A DNA stretch of 64,000 nt, from the NCBI RefSeq assembly GCF_020509005.1, contig NC_063023.1:1736001-1800000 (forward strand). Direction: 5' to 3'. Of the stretch, positions 1 through 11,160 are shown piece after piece (the first letter of the stretch is position 1; every line of letters begins with the position of its first letter). Under the pieces are notes generated by a model. The model saw only the letters and a program-made list of their open reading frames with translations. It did no database searches and was not told where the DNA came from. Origin of the DNA: Fulvia fulva. Its lineage: Eukaryota > Ascomycota > Dothideomycetes > Mycosphaerellales > Mycosphaerellaceae. The position numbers and the translations under genes were made by a program.

Positions 1-711
1 GGCTAGCGGTAATGCACGCCGACGACGTTCTTGCTGCTGTTGATGACCTTTCCTTACCCACGCGGGTAATGCACACCAAAAAATTCACCGCTGCTGCCGA
101 CCCTCCCTTGCCTAAAAACCAGAAAGGGCCTTCTATCCACCGCTGGCCGACTCTGGACTGTACGACACATCACGCTCGATGTCGGAGATCTGAACCTGCT
201 GTCACCATAGTTCGATGTGGACTATCACCCGCCGAACCTCTACCTGTGAACACTGACATGACATACACAGAATGGATGGCATTGGAGGCGAATGTCTGGA
301 AGACATGTCTTCGTCGGAACGCCGTGATCGGCTGCTTCTCTTGCGGCATCGTGGGTATCCTGTCGGCGTCATGTTGTGGGCTGACACTCTAGGTTGTTGG
401 AGTCGCGTAATGGTTGGTGCAGTCTCTCCAGTGTCTATGGGCACGAGAGAGTGGTTTCGTAGATTGTGAGTAGGGTAGCGGTGGTCAGTAGAGAGGTGGT
501 AGAGTTGGTGAGTTGATGAAGCGATGTAACCTGAGGGTACAGAAGTGCGACCGATGCGTAGACTCTTGCCGCTCCAGGGGCGAGGACTTGCGCCGAAATA
601 AAAGGAACCACATGTACCAGGTATCAAGTAAATTCATTGTATCACGTTCTCTAGGTCTTCCAGGTCATCCATGGTCGTTTCTTATCGTCGCTCGTCCAGT
701 GCTGTGCCCAC
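1..711. other. intergenic, no supported gene
   Basis: Only short overlapping frames without recognisable motifs are present on either strand. The right end is the 3' flank of the minus-strand gene that stops at 712. Nothing else can be supported here. Confidence 0.5.
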
Positions 712-3209
712 TCAAGGTAAAATCTTCGAAGGTAAGCTTGCAGATCCCCTGTATGGAGCAAGCGGCACTGGTATACCACCGCTGTATCCAACATCTCCTT
801 GTGCTTTCTGAAGCATGGCGGCAGTCTTCCCGACAATCTTCGCGATCCATCTGTCGTTTACCATACCAGCTACCATGGTCCTCTTCGTCTTCTCCAAGCC
901 GTCTTTTGTGTTCTGGTGCAGCTCTTTCGCGAACTCCTTGATCTGGGTGCCTGTGGTACCATCTTTCAGGTTTTGTCGAATGTTCTTCGCGAACGTCTTG
1001 AAGCCCGAAGCATCTTTGGAGTCCGATCGTGATCGCAGAGAGTCTTTATCGTTGTCCGCCGTCGAAGATCGTGATAGTGGTGACGCCGGAGTCTCTTGCT
1101 CTTTGCCGCTGGTCTGCTCTATCACCTCGACTTCCTTCTCCGCTTCGATCATCTTCGTTGCCTTGACCAGTGCAGCAACAAAGTTCAGTACTGTTTGATC
1201 ACAGCTCAGTGGCAGACTGGCATGGACGCTCATAGTTATGTTCGTCTCATCCTTCTGCAACTTCTCTAGCTCCTTCTCTTTCTGAACTTCATGCGGTAGG
1301 CCATCGGCTTGCTCGACTTCGATTCTGAGCTCGTGCTCTTCCTGGGGTGTCGGCTCTGCAGGAATGATATGTTCGTGATGGGGCAGAAGATACGATGGAA
1401 TCGTGAAGGTGGCATCAGCACCGCCTAAGCGCACCACTTGGCGGATTGTGTTCTTCTCTGGCTCTGTGCGATATGCCATGACATCGCTGAACTTTAGGTA
1501 GGCCACGATATCGAATAGAGTGCTAAGAGGGACTTGACCGAGTCCAGAGACATCCGTAAACTGCATGCAAAAATTTGCGTCTGCCAGCCAGTGTGAGATC
1601 CGCCGGTGTATACGTCGAAGTTCGGCATTGTGCTCCGTGTGGTGCTTGAACACTTGTTGCTGGAGCAAAGCTGATAGCCATTGACCAGAACCATTACCTG
1701 TGATGCTCGAGATGCTGATCGGATGAAAGTAGCTGAGTGGAGCAAGAAGCAAGCGCAACAGGAACGGTAGGCGATGTAAGAAACTCCGCACATATGGTGG
1801 CGCTAGAGTCTGTAATGTCGTGACTCGGACAGATCGGTTCGGGGGATGCGGAATCGATGGTAGTTTGTGGAGCTCAGCACTGACTGCAGCACGCATGTCA
1901 TTTTCGTTATCAAACTTGAAACCGTTCTCGCCTTTAGCTTTCTGGCGAACTTGTTGCCGTGACTGGTACACCGCACTCGTGGTACGAATCTCCGTTAGTC
2001 TCTCGTGGTACTGCTTGTCAGCGATGTTGTCATCGGGAGAGAGGCTCTCGACCATATTGAAGCCAGCCTGTGCCGATGAATCTCTCATTGTCTTGACTCC
2101 GCCTGTCAGAGATTCTCTGAGCATTGGCCTATCAGTGAAACCCCGAGATCCGGCTGTAGCAGCTCGTAAAAGTGGCGTATCGTCGAGGAACACGCTGGTT
2201 TCGCTCGATGCGTCGTCATCTGCGGTAAGGTCGAGATCACCGAGTGTCATCTCGAACTTGCCCCCCTTGACATTGGCGTATACATCACCTACGTCGATGC
2301 TCCTGAAAAATTGCACGACCACCTCATCCACATACATGGCAAGTTCGATGTCGTCCGTGAGTTTGAGGCCTGCGAGATGTCGTTAGTATGCTTCAACGAT
2401 AACGTGGACAGACACCTACCAAGCTCGATGCCATGTGCGACCAAAGTGAAGCTCGAAAGCGAGAAAGTGACTCCTCGAATAACGAACAGGCCATCGACAT
2501 CAGTATCAATCTCAAGAGCCGGCAAATTAAACAGAGCAATCCTGCCGGCTGTTAGCACATGACTCCACGTGAGTTCCCTGCTTACGACTTAGTGGGCTCT
2601 TTCAGTACAAGCGGAGTGACTCACTTGTCCTTAATAAAGTGAGGATGCTGTCCCAAGAACTTCCGGAGACCACGCCTGGCATAATGCGCCGCTCGAGGAA
2701 ACTGGAAGATCGTCGTGAAGAAGATAGTGATGTAGCAGCTCACGGCGAAGACACCAATCAATAGCCATGAAGTCGAGCAGATGGCATATACAAGGTTGAG
2801 AGTCGTTATCACCGTCCACAGTGGTATTGATGGAAACACTCGATTGTCGGTGCTCGATCCAAACAGGAGTAGCAGGCTCTCAATCGCTGCTCCCGATACC
2901 GTCCAGCGTCGAGCGCGAGATGAGACCGTCTATGAGCGAGGAATGTCAGTCATAGTCGATGAGCACAGTGGCAGTGTTTAGGACTGCGGTGTAAGAGAAG
3001 CGCGTCATGCAGTACATATTTCGAGTCAACCACTACAGTCGAGGCCACTGCTCGGAGTCTGATGCCCTTCAACTACGTACCACAAGAAGTACCAGAACTG
3101 AAGTCGCCACGATCCGGGTAATAGTGTTTGATCTTCGTCCTTGGGCAGTACGGGAATGCCTTTCTTGAGGCACTGGCTTCCTGGGGATCATTATAGGATT
3201 TGGAGCCAT
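712..3209 (-). CDS. membrane-anchored conserved protein, function unknown
   Basis: I do not recognise a named family. My model has four exons: 3209-3081, 2929-2625, 2577-2420 and 2369-712. The introns have GTACGT, GTGAGT and GTAGGT donors, and the third has a clear CTAAC branch point. The joined frame gives 749 residues with all phases consistent. The N-terminus has a hydrophobic helix (IVATSVLVLLV). A second long hydrophobic stretch follows at roughly residues 75-115, then a beta-rich segment with the motif DGLFVIRG and, after the third intron, MYVDEVVVQFFRSIDVGDVY. The C-terminal 150 residues are charged and contain repeated amphipathic helices (FKTFAKNIRQNLKDG, IKEFAKELHQNTKDG). The order of membrane anchor, beta-rich part and amphipathic tail suggests a membrane-contact or lipid-handling role, which is inference only. 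The start is the least certain part; another ATG lies in a different frame upstream near 3320. Confidence 0.7.
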
Positions 3210-3902
3210 CCTGAGAGAAGCACGACACCCGCTTCGAGTTGCTCAGAGGGTCCAGGAAGGTGGTGGCACTTTGTAGGTGTTGATATTGATATTCTCTGGC
3301 GAAGCAGCATCGAACTGCATGTGCCTGGAGACCAGCAATCGCAGGCGGCTCGTGCGTCATTCTGACGGCCGGAGCCAACGCCGAAAGCTTGGTCGGACGT
3401 TTCAGTGCCATGGTAACATGGACGATGTGAAAATCCTACAACATTCAGCAGTGCTATGTAGGACGCTGAGATTGTAGTAGAAATGAAGTCTACAGTATCC
3501 CTTGTGCCACCGAGTCACAGGACAAGGATACGAGCAGGGACAAGGATCTCACCCCTGGAGCTTAGAACTAGTCACCGGAACACTGAGCCGAGCCTAGCGC
3601 ATCAGAAGCACTTGCATCTGTGTTCATGTCCACGCACTTTTCATTCACTTCACTCCTTCCGCCTGTGCTCACGGCTATCATTGACATATACTATATACCT
3701 ATGAGTACTACCCCACATCTCGCCGACACCTCAATGCTCCTCGTCACCCTCGACACGACCCGTATCAGGCTAGCCAATAACCTTGCCAGTCCGGCGCACG
3801 AGGCGATCGTACCTGCATCAAAACGTGCCATCTCCCGAACTTCTTGCTATGACGGCTCTGCCAATTGACACTATGGAAGCAGGGTAGCATCGATAGTGAT
3901 CC
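3210..3902. other. intergenic
   Basis: Region between a minus-strand and a plus-strand gene, so both promoters should lie here. Open frames on both strands are short and motif-free. An extra 5' exon of the left gene cannot be excluded at 3250-3411. Confidence 0.4.
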
Positions 3903-5462
3903 ATGCGGCTCGGCGTGCCGTCTTATAAAATAACAATCCTCTTCATCATGCTCACTATACAGACCGTTATCTCCATCATGATGAGATTCCACCAGAAAGC
4001 GTCCTCGCTCTTTGCAGCAATGGCCGGCCAAGCCATCTTCAGCAATGCACAAGCTGGCAACGCGTCGTGCTCCGAGTCTACGAATGCGAGCTTATCGTGG
4101 CATCCACCGGTCCAGTACGACGTCAACAGCTTGTCCAGCGCAATCAATGGAACGGGCGTATACGGCTTTATATTCAACTCCAGCCAAGGTCCACTTGCCA
4201 CATACAACTGGTGCAACATGCCACATACCAATCCCCAGACCTACTCAAAAGTCAGTGATGAGTACAAGCTGGAATACGTTGAGGTCATCCATCGCCACCA
4301 CAAGCGTACGCCTTATGCGGACAACACCTTTCCGAGGGAAGGTTATGCTTGGTCCTGTAGCGACGAAGGCCTATTCTATGGCGGCAAGCCGTTGAATCCG
4401 CACGGTAACGAGTCTGCGTCCACCTACTGGTCTGTCTATACGCCCGAGTCCAACCCTCTTGCTCCGCAGGGCTTCAATGGCACCTGCCGGTTCCCACAGA
4501 TCACGCGCGAGGGCTTAGACGATAGCCATCAGCACAGCGTGGACCTCAAAGCTGTGTACTCAGATCTTCTGGGCTTCATACCGAGGGAGTACGACGAGAA
4601 GGCGGTGTCTTACCGCGTTACAAACAACGTCATCACTTCTCAGGTGGCTAGCATGCTGATTGCTGGCATGTATCCATCGCGCGCAGGACAGGACACGCCA
4701 CTTCTAATCCAGCCGGACAGCGTCGATTCACTTGAGCCAGGATACTCCTGCAGCTCAGCATCAAGTCTGTTCAGCTCGTATGGCTCTGGTAGCTCGTCAC
4801 CCGCCTGGCTTGAACACATCAACGCCTCTCGGGATCTGCTCACCCGCCTTGATGCTCTTTCTGGCGTCGATCCAGACGACTCAGACTGGCATATGAGCTA
4901 CGACCACTACTTTGACAACCTGTCCGCACGTTTATGCCATGACAAGCCATTACCATGCAATGTCAACCACACCGATGACTGCGTCAGCCTAGCCGAAGCC
5001 GAAGAAGTCTTCCGACTTGGCGAGTACGAGTACAGCTTCATCTATCGCGACTCGAACCAGTCACTTGCTGCCAGCACTGGCAGCTACGGCATCTGGCTGG
5101 CCGAGCTTGCTCAGAACTTCCGCCATGCGATGGGAACTGGCGCCTCGTCCACAGCCAACACGACACCGGCGAGCATCAAGTACAGACACAACGTGGCACA
5201 CGATGGCTCCATCTCTAGACTTCTCTCCATTCTTCAGCTAGAGAAGATGGTGTGGCCTGGTATGGGTGCTGAGGTGGTGTTTGAGATGTACAGCAAGAAT
5301 GGGTGCTTCTTCCTGCGAGTTCTATGGGGTGGTCAAGTCTTGCGAAGCAGTCATCCTGATTTTGGGATGATGTCCATGGTGCCGGTGAGCACGTTCCTGG
5401 CGTATGTCGATGGTTTGGTTGGAGTGGGTGCAAGCAAGATTCCGGCGCTATGCGAGTCGTAG
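3903..5462 (+). CDS. secreted histidine acid phosphatase-like protein
   Basis: Single-exon protein of up to 519 residues. The catalytic motif of the histidine acid phosphatase superfamily is RHHKRTP at residues 131-137 of the longest reading (family pattern RHGxRxP, with His in place of Gly). A downstream HD pair in NVAHDGSI fits the proton-donor position. The protein has several N-glycosylation sequons (NGT, NSS, NHT, NAS) and scattered cysteines, as expected for a secreted enzyme. The N-terminus is hydrophobic; starts at 3903, 3948 or 3978 are all possible, and the ATG pair at 3978 gives a short signal peptide ending near the AQAG region. The family hydrolyses phosphomonoesters including phytate. 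The Gly-to-His change and limited overall similarity leave the substrate open. Confidence 0.8.
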   Translation: MRLGVPSYKITILFIMLTIQTVISIMMRFHQKASSLFAAMAGQAIFSNAQAGNASCSESTNASLSWHPPVQYDVNSLSSAINGTGVYGFIFNSSQGPLATYNWCNMPHTNPQTYSKVSDEYKLEYVEVIHRHHKRTPYADNTFPREGYAWSCSDEGLFYGGKPLNPHGNESASTYWSVYTPESNPLAPQGFNGTCRFPQITREGLDDSHQHSVDLKAVYSDLLGFIPREYDEKAVSYRVTNNVITSQVASMLIAGMYPSRAGQDTPLLIQPDSVDSLEPGYSCSSASSLFSSYGSGSSSPAWLEHINASRDLLTRLDALSGVDPDDSDWHMSYDHYFDNLSARLCHDKPLPCNVNHTDDCVSLAEAEEVFRLGEYEYSFIYRDSNQSLAASTGSYGIWLAELAQNFRHAMGTGASSTANTTPASIKYRHNVAHDGSISRLLSILQLEKMVWPGMGAEVVFEMYSKNGCFFLRVLWGGQVLRSSHPDFGMMSMVPVSTFLAYVDGLVGVGASKIPALCES

Positions 5463-6107
5463 GTTTTGCGACAGTTGTGGGTACTCTGTACCCACGTTTT
5501 GGGCTTTGCTATCGACAATGCCGCCCCGGTGAGCACTGCTTGCAGGTGTTGAAACCTTTCTATAACGCTGTCTGAGATCGACAAATTAAGAATCGTGGCG
5601 TGGGTCCCATGCGTGGGTCTGTGTCACCTACGAGGAAGCCTCGATCTCTGTGCCGTGTCATGCTGACAGCTCCTTCCTATGTTGCAGTGATGCCTCGGTA
5701 TAGAGCAGGTCCATTGACTTTTCCACGATCGATCTTGTTGACTGCCCTATTGACATGGAATCCGAGGGTTGCATGGCTGATGGGACAGAGACGAGGTATT
5801 TGGTAAGCTCGCTGTCCCTAGCCGAGCCACGTTTTGTTCAGCCGTCTTGGCGCACGTGAGAGCGATATCGGCCAATGAAAGATGGGGAGAAGCCGGGGAT
5901 TGTGGAGCCATACGAACTTCTGCGGCTGGAAAAGGCGAATGCAATGCCGCTAATGAGCGTCTGTGAGGTTGTACCGGTGCGTGGTAAGTATGCAAAGTAA
6001 TCCTTCTGGTCGGCAGGTCGTCTCTCTTTGTCCCCATCACCCCGCCCAAAGCCCATCTCTTCCATCGACACCACCGCAGCTCTGGCACCACCGTCCCGTC
6101 GGCAAGC
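5463..6107. other. intergenic, promoter side of MFS gene
   Basis: No convincing gene. A CCAAT pentamer sits near 5872 and the stretch just before the next ATG is C/T-rich, both common in fungal promoters. The minus-strand frames here have no recognisable motif. Confidence 0.4.
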
Positions 6108-7665
6108 ATGAAGCTCCCATGGCAAAACGAGAAGCAGACATCGCCGGCATCATCTGTTGAGGCACCAGAAGCAGCGTATGCGACAGACTCGGTGGCGCAT
6201 GGCTACGACGATGACCTCCACGTCCAGTGTCCGCCACACACCACCGAGCGCAAGCTGGTGACCAAGATTGACCTCCATGTCATTCCCTTCCTCTGCATCC
6301 TCTACCTTCTGGCATTTCTGGACCGCGTCAACATCGCCAATGCCAACGTCGCGGGTCTTTCCAGGGAGCTCGGCCTCGAAAATCACGAGTACAATGTCGC
6401 GCTTGTGATTTTCTTTGTGCCCTACATCCTCTTCGAGATCCCAAGCAACATCCTGCTCAAGAAGTTCAAGCCCAATGTGTGGCTGAGTCTCAACATGTTC
6501 TTGTTCGGCTTCGTCACAATCATGCAGGTGAGACCATCCGTGGGACTGCCGTATATGCACACACTCATAGATTTCACAGGGCATCGTCACGAGCTACTCA
6601 GGGCTGCTCACCACCAGATTCTTCCTCGGACTCTTCGAGACTGGCATGTTCCCGGGCTGCTTTTACCTGATTGGCATGTGGTATCGCAGACACGAAGCGC
6701 AGAAGCGCTATACCTTCTTCTTCAGCTCCACCACTCTGGCAGGTGCTTTCGGTGGACTTCTGGCGGCAGCTATCACGAAGATGGATGGAGTGGCGAACTA
6801 CGCGGGTTGGCGATGGATCTTCATCCTTGAAGGTCTGTTGACCGTTGTGGTTTCCTGCGCCTTTTTCTTCCTCATCCCAAGCTTCCCTGAAGAAGCCAAG
6901 TGGCTTGGCGACGATGAGAAAGCGTACGTTGCTGCTCGCCTCCGCAAAGACCAGGGCAAATCAGCAGTCGAGCGGTCGATTGGCTTCAAGGACGTTGCCC
7001 AGGTGTTCAAGGACTACAAGGTCATCGTCGCTGGCTTCATGTACTTTGGGCTGATCGTGCCAGCTTACGGCTATGCGTACTTCGCTCCAGGCATCATCCA
7101 GACTTACGGCTACAGCCCGGTCCAGACGCAGCTGCACTCTGTCCCACCTTGGGCGGCCGCGTTTGGTTGGGCAATGGTGTTAGCTGCAATTTCGGACGCC
7201 TCAAGACACCGCTTCGCATATGCTGTGTTCAGCATTTGTGTCGGCATTGCAGGCTTCGCTATACTGATCTCGGTCCATGAAAATAACACCGTTCAATATG
7301 CAGCACTCTTCTTGGTCACTATGGGGACCTATGGTGCCATGCCAATCATTGTGTGCTGGTTTAACATGAATCTGGGGGGCCACCATCGTCGATCAGTGGG
7401 AAGCGCTTGGCAAGTCGGGTTCGGTAACATTGGCGGTATCATCGCCGTGTTCGCCTTCTTGCCGGACGACAAGCCGAAATACATTCCTGGGTACTCGATC
7501 TGCATCGCCTTCACCATCTTGAGCATTATCGCATGCATCATCTACGGCATCGCTTGCTTGAGTGAGAACAGGCAGCGAGACAAGATGGCGCATAACATTG
7601 GCCTGACGGAGTCTGAGAAGACGGAGCTGGGCGATAAGTCACCAGACTATAGGTATCTGCTTTAA
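6108..7665 (+). CDS. MFS transporter, anion:cation symporter (Dal5/Tna1-like) family
   Basis: Two exons, 6108-6527 and 6580-7665, joined across a 52-bp intron (GTGAGA donor, TTTCACAG acceptor). The join MQ|GIVTSYSG restores one frame of 501 residues. The first transmembrane helix ends in the family signature LAFLDRVNIANANVAGL, followed by EIPSNILLKKFKP; the second exon has RFFLGLFETGMFPG and WRWIFILEG. About 12 helices are visible with a central loop near residues 260-300. ACS-family members import small organic anions or vitamins such as nicotinate, allantoate or pantothenate by proton symport at the plasma membrane. The substrate cannot be read from sequence. Confidence 0.9.
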
Positions 7666-7923
7666 GTGGTAGCTTGATAGCTAGCTTGACATTATGAGAG
7701 GTGTACCTGCTCATGGCTTCGGCCTTCTTCTACGCACAAAACCTTCCGCTTCCACGCGAGGGAAACAAGGATGGGCTCGCTTCTCAAGAATCCATGCAGC
7801 GATCTCAGTATGACCCACAGCGAAGTGCGGCTGATATGAAGTCTGCCTACGATTTCAACAGGACACATTTCACTTCCTCCATTGCACAGAACATAGACGT
7901 CAAGGTTCCCCTTGCACAGTACC

Positions 7924-9763
7924 ATGTCGAGTCAGTTGTACCAAGCTCTAGACTCGAGTAAGCAAGAGATCCGCATCCTGATAGTCGACACCCAGGATTT
8001 TTATAGTGATGGAACTTTGAGCTGCCGCCTGGAGATAGCATCTCTTCTCGATGAACCTAGACCGTACTTCGAAGCGCTTTCCTGGACCTGGGGAGATCCG
8101 ACACACAGCAAGTACATCACGATAGACGGACACAAAGTCGGTGTCTCTGCCAATGCTGAGGAAGTGCTTCGCCATGTCTGCTACGAGCAGAAGCATGGCC
8201 GTGTATGGTTAGACGCTGTCTGTATCAATCAGTCGGATCTACATGAACGAGGACAGCAGGTTTCGATGATGGACGAGATCTATTCCAGAACTGCTCGTGT
8301 TCTTGTCTGGCTTGGGCAGGAGGATGAGACTACCGAGAAGGCGTTGCGAAATATCGATCAGATTCTGGCACAATGCCAAAAATTGACCAACGGGTTTCAA
8401 AGCTTGGAACAGCGGCTCTTGCAAGAGTATAGTAGTAGACCACACTCTGAGGTCCCTCTTCCTCAGTGTGACTGGCCTGCCATTTTGAAGTTCTACGCGG
8501 CTCCATGGTTTTTTCGAGTGTGGGTTCATCAGGAAGTCATGCTCTGCAAAGAGGCCCTCGTCTTCCAAGGTAGACACTCGCGTTCCTGGTTTGACATCTC
8601 TCTCGCGGCACAATGGCTGTCTCACTCCAACTTCCGCCAATACAGTCGTCATATGACTGATGATCCTGGACTTGGTGTCGACAAGGCTAGCCGAATCTGG
8701 CGATTCACGCGACAGCCACCTGGCGCCACGGGATACCTATCGATGACGATGTATCTGGGAGCGACAGATCCTCGGGACAAAGTATATGGTATCTTGGGCC
8801 TTCTTCGAAGTGTTGGGAATGACACGTTTAAGCTCACGTCTTCTTATGAAGCCAGTCTGAGAGACGTGTACACAAAGGCCACCAAGCTTGCGATCCATGC
8901 CGATGGACTGGCTGCTGTAGAGCTGGCGCAAGGCCTGGTACCGGTCTCGGAGGGGCAAGAGCTAGAGTCCGATGATTCTCGTTGGCCTTCTTGGGTACCA
9001 CACTACAACTGGCGTGATTACAGGCCCGGAGGATCCCCAGCTATGCCAGATCTGCCACTTCAGATAGGTGCCGCGGGCAGTGAGCCATTGCGGCTACGAT
9101 TTGATGATGATAACGCAGACATACTGACCCTCGGAGGCTGCGTTGTAGACACAATCACAAAGCTGGGAAGTATCCTCGACATGGACCTCATCTTGAGTGC
9201 CTCGAGGATCGCCAAAGAGGTGTCAGATTGCAGAGCGATGGTACCCCTAGTACCTGATCTCGACTTTGCCCTCACGATGGTACAAGGCCTGGACTACAAT
9301 CGAACTCGGCCATCAGAACACATCATGAATCAGTTTCCCGCATTCGCTCAGGGGTGTAGAGCGAAGCTCACCGGCCAATGCCATGCAGAATTGCTGCATG
9401 ATGATGACTCGCTTACATACTTCTCCAACATCGCGTGGGACTATGCTAACACCATCAACGTGCACAGTCGGAACAGAAGGTTCTTCGTTACGGAGAAAGG
9501 CTACATGGGCACGTCGTTCCCGAAGACGCAAGTTGGGGATAAAGTTTGCATTCTCTATGGTAGTACGATGCCATTTGTACTGCGAAAGGTCGAGGAGCGA
9601 TGGCGTCTGTTGGGCACGGCATATGTACACGACATCATGGAAGTGAGTGTGGAGATGACATATTTGAGACGCAAAATACTGACAAGTACAGGGCGAATAT
9701 GTGCAGAGGCTTCGTGAGGCGAGCCGGCTGCAGGAAGAGTCGCATTCTTTTGACATCTGCTGA
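7924..9763 (+). CDS. heterokaryon incompatibility (HET) domain protein
   Basis: Two exons, 7924-9642 and 9692-9763, giving 596 residues. The intron (GTGAGT ... ACTGAC ... TACAG, 49 bp) changes the C-terminus to GEYVQRLREASRLQEESH before the stop at 9761; reading through it gives a different, shorter tail ending at 9717. HET blocks are clear: FEALSWTWGD (block 1), VWLDAVCINQSDLHERGQQV with MDEIYSRTARVLVWLG (block 2) and RVWVHQEVML (block 3), then ATDPRDKVYGILGL. HET proteins trigger cell death when genetically different hyphae fuse, or act in related self/non-self responses. The start is the ATG in ACCATGT at 7924. No NACHT or STAND partner gene lies beside it. Confidence 0.9.
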
Positions 9764-9987
9764 TATCGACAATAACGCCAGCAGGACCAAACATACCCTT
9801 GCCACGCTTAGCGTTGCTCTGCGTCCTACCCATAATAACCTCCTTCATATCTCCAAGCTACAATTTCGCCTTTGTCGTTCGCATCAGTAAGCCAATATAT
9901 GACTCTCGTCTCCCCTTGACTCTAATATCTCAGTCATGATACGCTTCGACGGGGCCGAGGCCTTTCTGCCAGCTCTGCCAACTCTTC

Positions 9988-10431
9988 CTACGCCATCATT
10001 GCTTGTGTCTTCTTCTTCTTCCACGTGTAGTCCCCGCCAACCTGAGGCCTCAGAGCGAGCTTGAGCAGCTCCGCTCCACACACATACTCTTGCTCTATCC
10101 AAACACGAAGCATAGTCCTGTCCACGTAAAGGTATTTCAAGCGCTCGAGGATTGATGACGCAGTCTCCTGAGCGCGTCTCAAGAGTCTGATGCTGATTTC
10201 GAAATCGATACGATTGTGGCACTGGATGCGCCTGACATGAGCCTCATAGAGCAGCCACGCTTCGTGGCGAACGAGCTTGCATACGGCGAGAAGGGGCGGG
10301 GTTTGTGGTGCTTCCGGGTCGAAAGGGGTGAGGCGGAAAGCGTATTCGTAGACGTGGACTCGGAGCTCGGGTGGTAGTTCGAAGAAGTGGCATGTTGTGT
10401 CGGGTATGCCGTTCGCCGTGGTGATCGCCAT
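9988..10431 (-). CDS. small LPPELR-motif (2EXR/F-box-like) protein
   Basis: Single-exon protein of 147 residues. It opens with the motif FFELPPELRVHVYEYAF at about residues 16-32, the start shared by a large fungal family annotated as 2EXR or F-box-like. The pattern LLAVCKLVRHEAWLLYEAHV follows, matching the family's second block (L..C...R.EA...Y). The rest is helical, with a basic tail (WKKKKTQ). F-box versions bind Skp1 in SCF ubiquitin ligases, but these short proteins lack an obvious substrate-binding domain. It faces three plus-strand proteins of the same style at 10.7-13.4 kb. Confidence 0.7.
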   Translation of the reverse strand: MAITTANGIPDTTCHFFELPPELRVHVYEYAFRLTPFDPEAPQTPPLLAVCKLVRHEAWLLYEAHVRRIQCHNRIDFEISIRLLRRAQETASSILERLKYLYVDRTMLRVWIEQEYVCGAELLKLALRPQVGGDYTWKKKKTQAMMA

Positions 10432-10707
10432 CTTGAGATGCTACTTGGTGGTTAGCTTTAGGCGCTGCAGGATGCACGCAGAGGGCGATACCTTGTAGTG
10501 GTGGAGGTATCGAAAGTCTTGGTGAAGTTTCGGGAGATTTGAAGCAGTGTGCTTCTTGTAGGGTTTTTTTCGGACCTCGAGCAAGCCTCGAAGACGCTTT
10601 GACCGCGAAAGCTTATTTACGTAAGCATCACATGTAAGTGAAGTATTACATTGTTCACCACACTAGTCTTAATCTTCACGACCTGGCCATACTCGAATAG
10701 TACCATC

Positions 10708-11160
10708 ATGTCATCAGGTTCAATTCATCGGATAACATCGTCGGCCTTCTCCTTCGTGCTCGGGCCCAATAACACGATGCACCTACCATGCTACATCTTG
10801 AAACTTCCCCCGGAGCTTCGCCTTCTGATCTACGAGGAGGTTATGGATACTACCAGTGCCGGCCCGAAGACCTACGCACGCCGAGAGCTCCTCAACACCT
10901 GCAGAACATTTCGCGTCGAGGCCAAGGACATCTACAGTGCCAAGATCGAGTCCATCATCGCTCGCTACGACCAGAAGCGCGTGCAGCTTGAACAAGAGAT
11001 GAAAGATGCCTATCAGGAAGTCAAGTACGGTGAGAAGGATTGGAAAGACTTCCATCGTGCAGACAGAGCATGCGCGCAGGCTGGGTTCCGGCAGTCGCAG
11101 GCACGCAAGATGCTGAGAAAGGAGCTCGCCTGGGTCGCTGACCTGGGCCAGACTGACTAG
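10708..11160 (+). CDS. small LPPELR-motif protein with charged helical tail
   Basis: Protein of 150 residues from the ATG at 10708 (a longer reading would need a non-ATG start). The motif ILKLPPELRLLIYEEVMD lies near residues 31-48, followed by RELLNTCRTFRVEAKDIY, the family's second block. The C-terminal 80 residues are rich in K, E, Q and R (QLEQEMKDAYQEVKYGEKD) and end in KMLRKELAWVADLG, similar in layout to the tails of the genes at 12138 and 12955. These three plus-strand genes are probably old duplicates (inference). The function is unknown. Confidence 0.7.
   Translation: MSSGSIHRITSSAFSFVLGPNNTMHLPCYILKLPPELRLLIYEEVMDTTSAGPKTYARRELLNTCRTFRVEAKDIYSAKIESIIARYDQKRVQLEQEMKDAYQEVKYGEKDWKDFHRADRACAQAGFRQSQARKMLRKELAWVADLGQTD

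Noticed and set aside
2930..3080. Extra small exon (starting TCCTAAACACTGCC on the minus strand) in the first gene
   Set aside because: It hits a stop in the required frame and no donor follows; the single 151-bp intron gives consistent phases.
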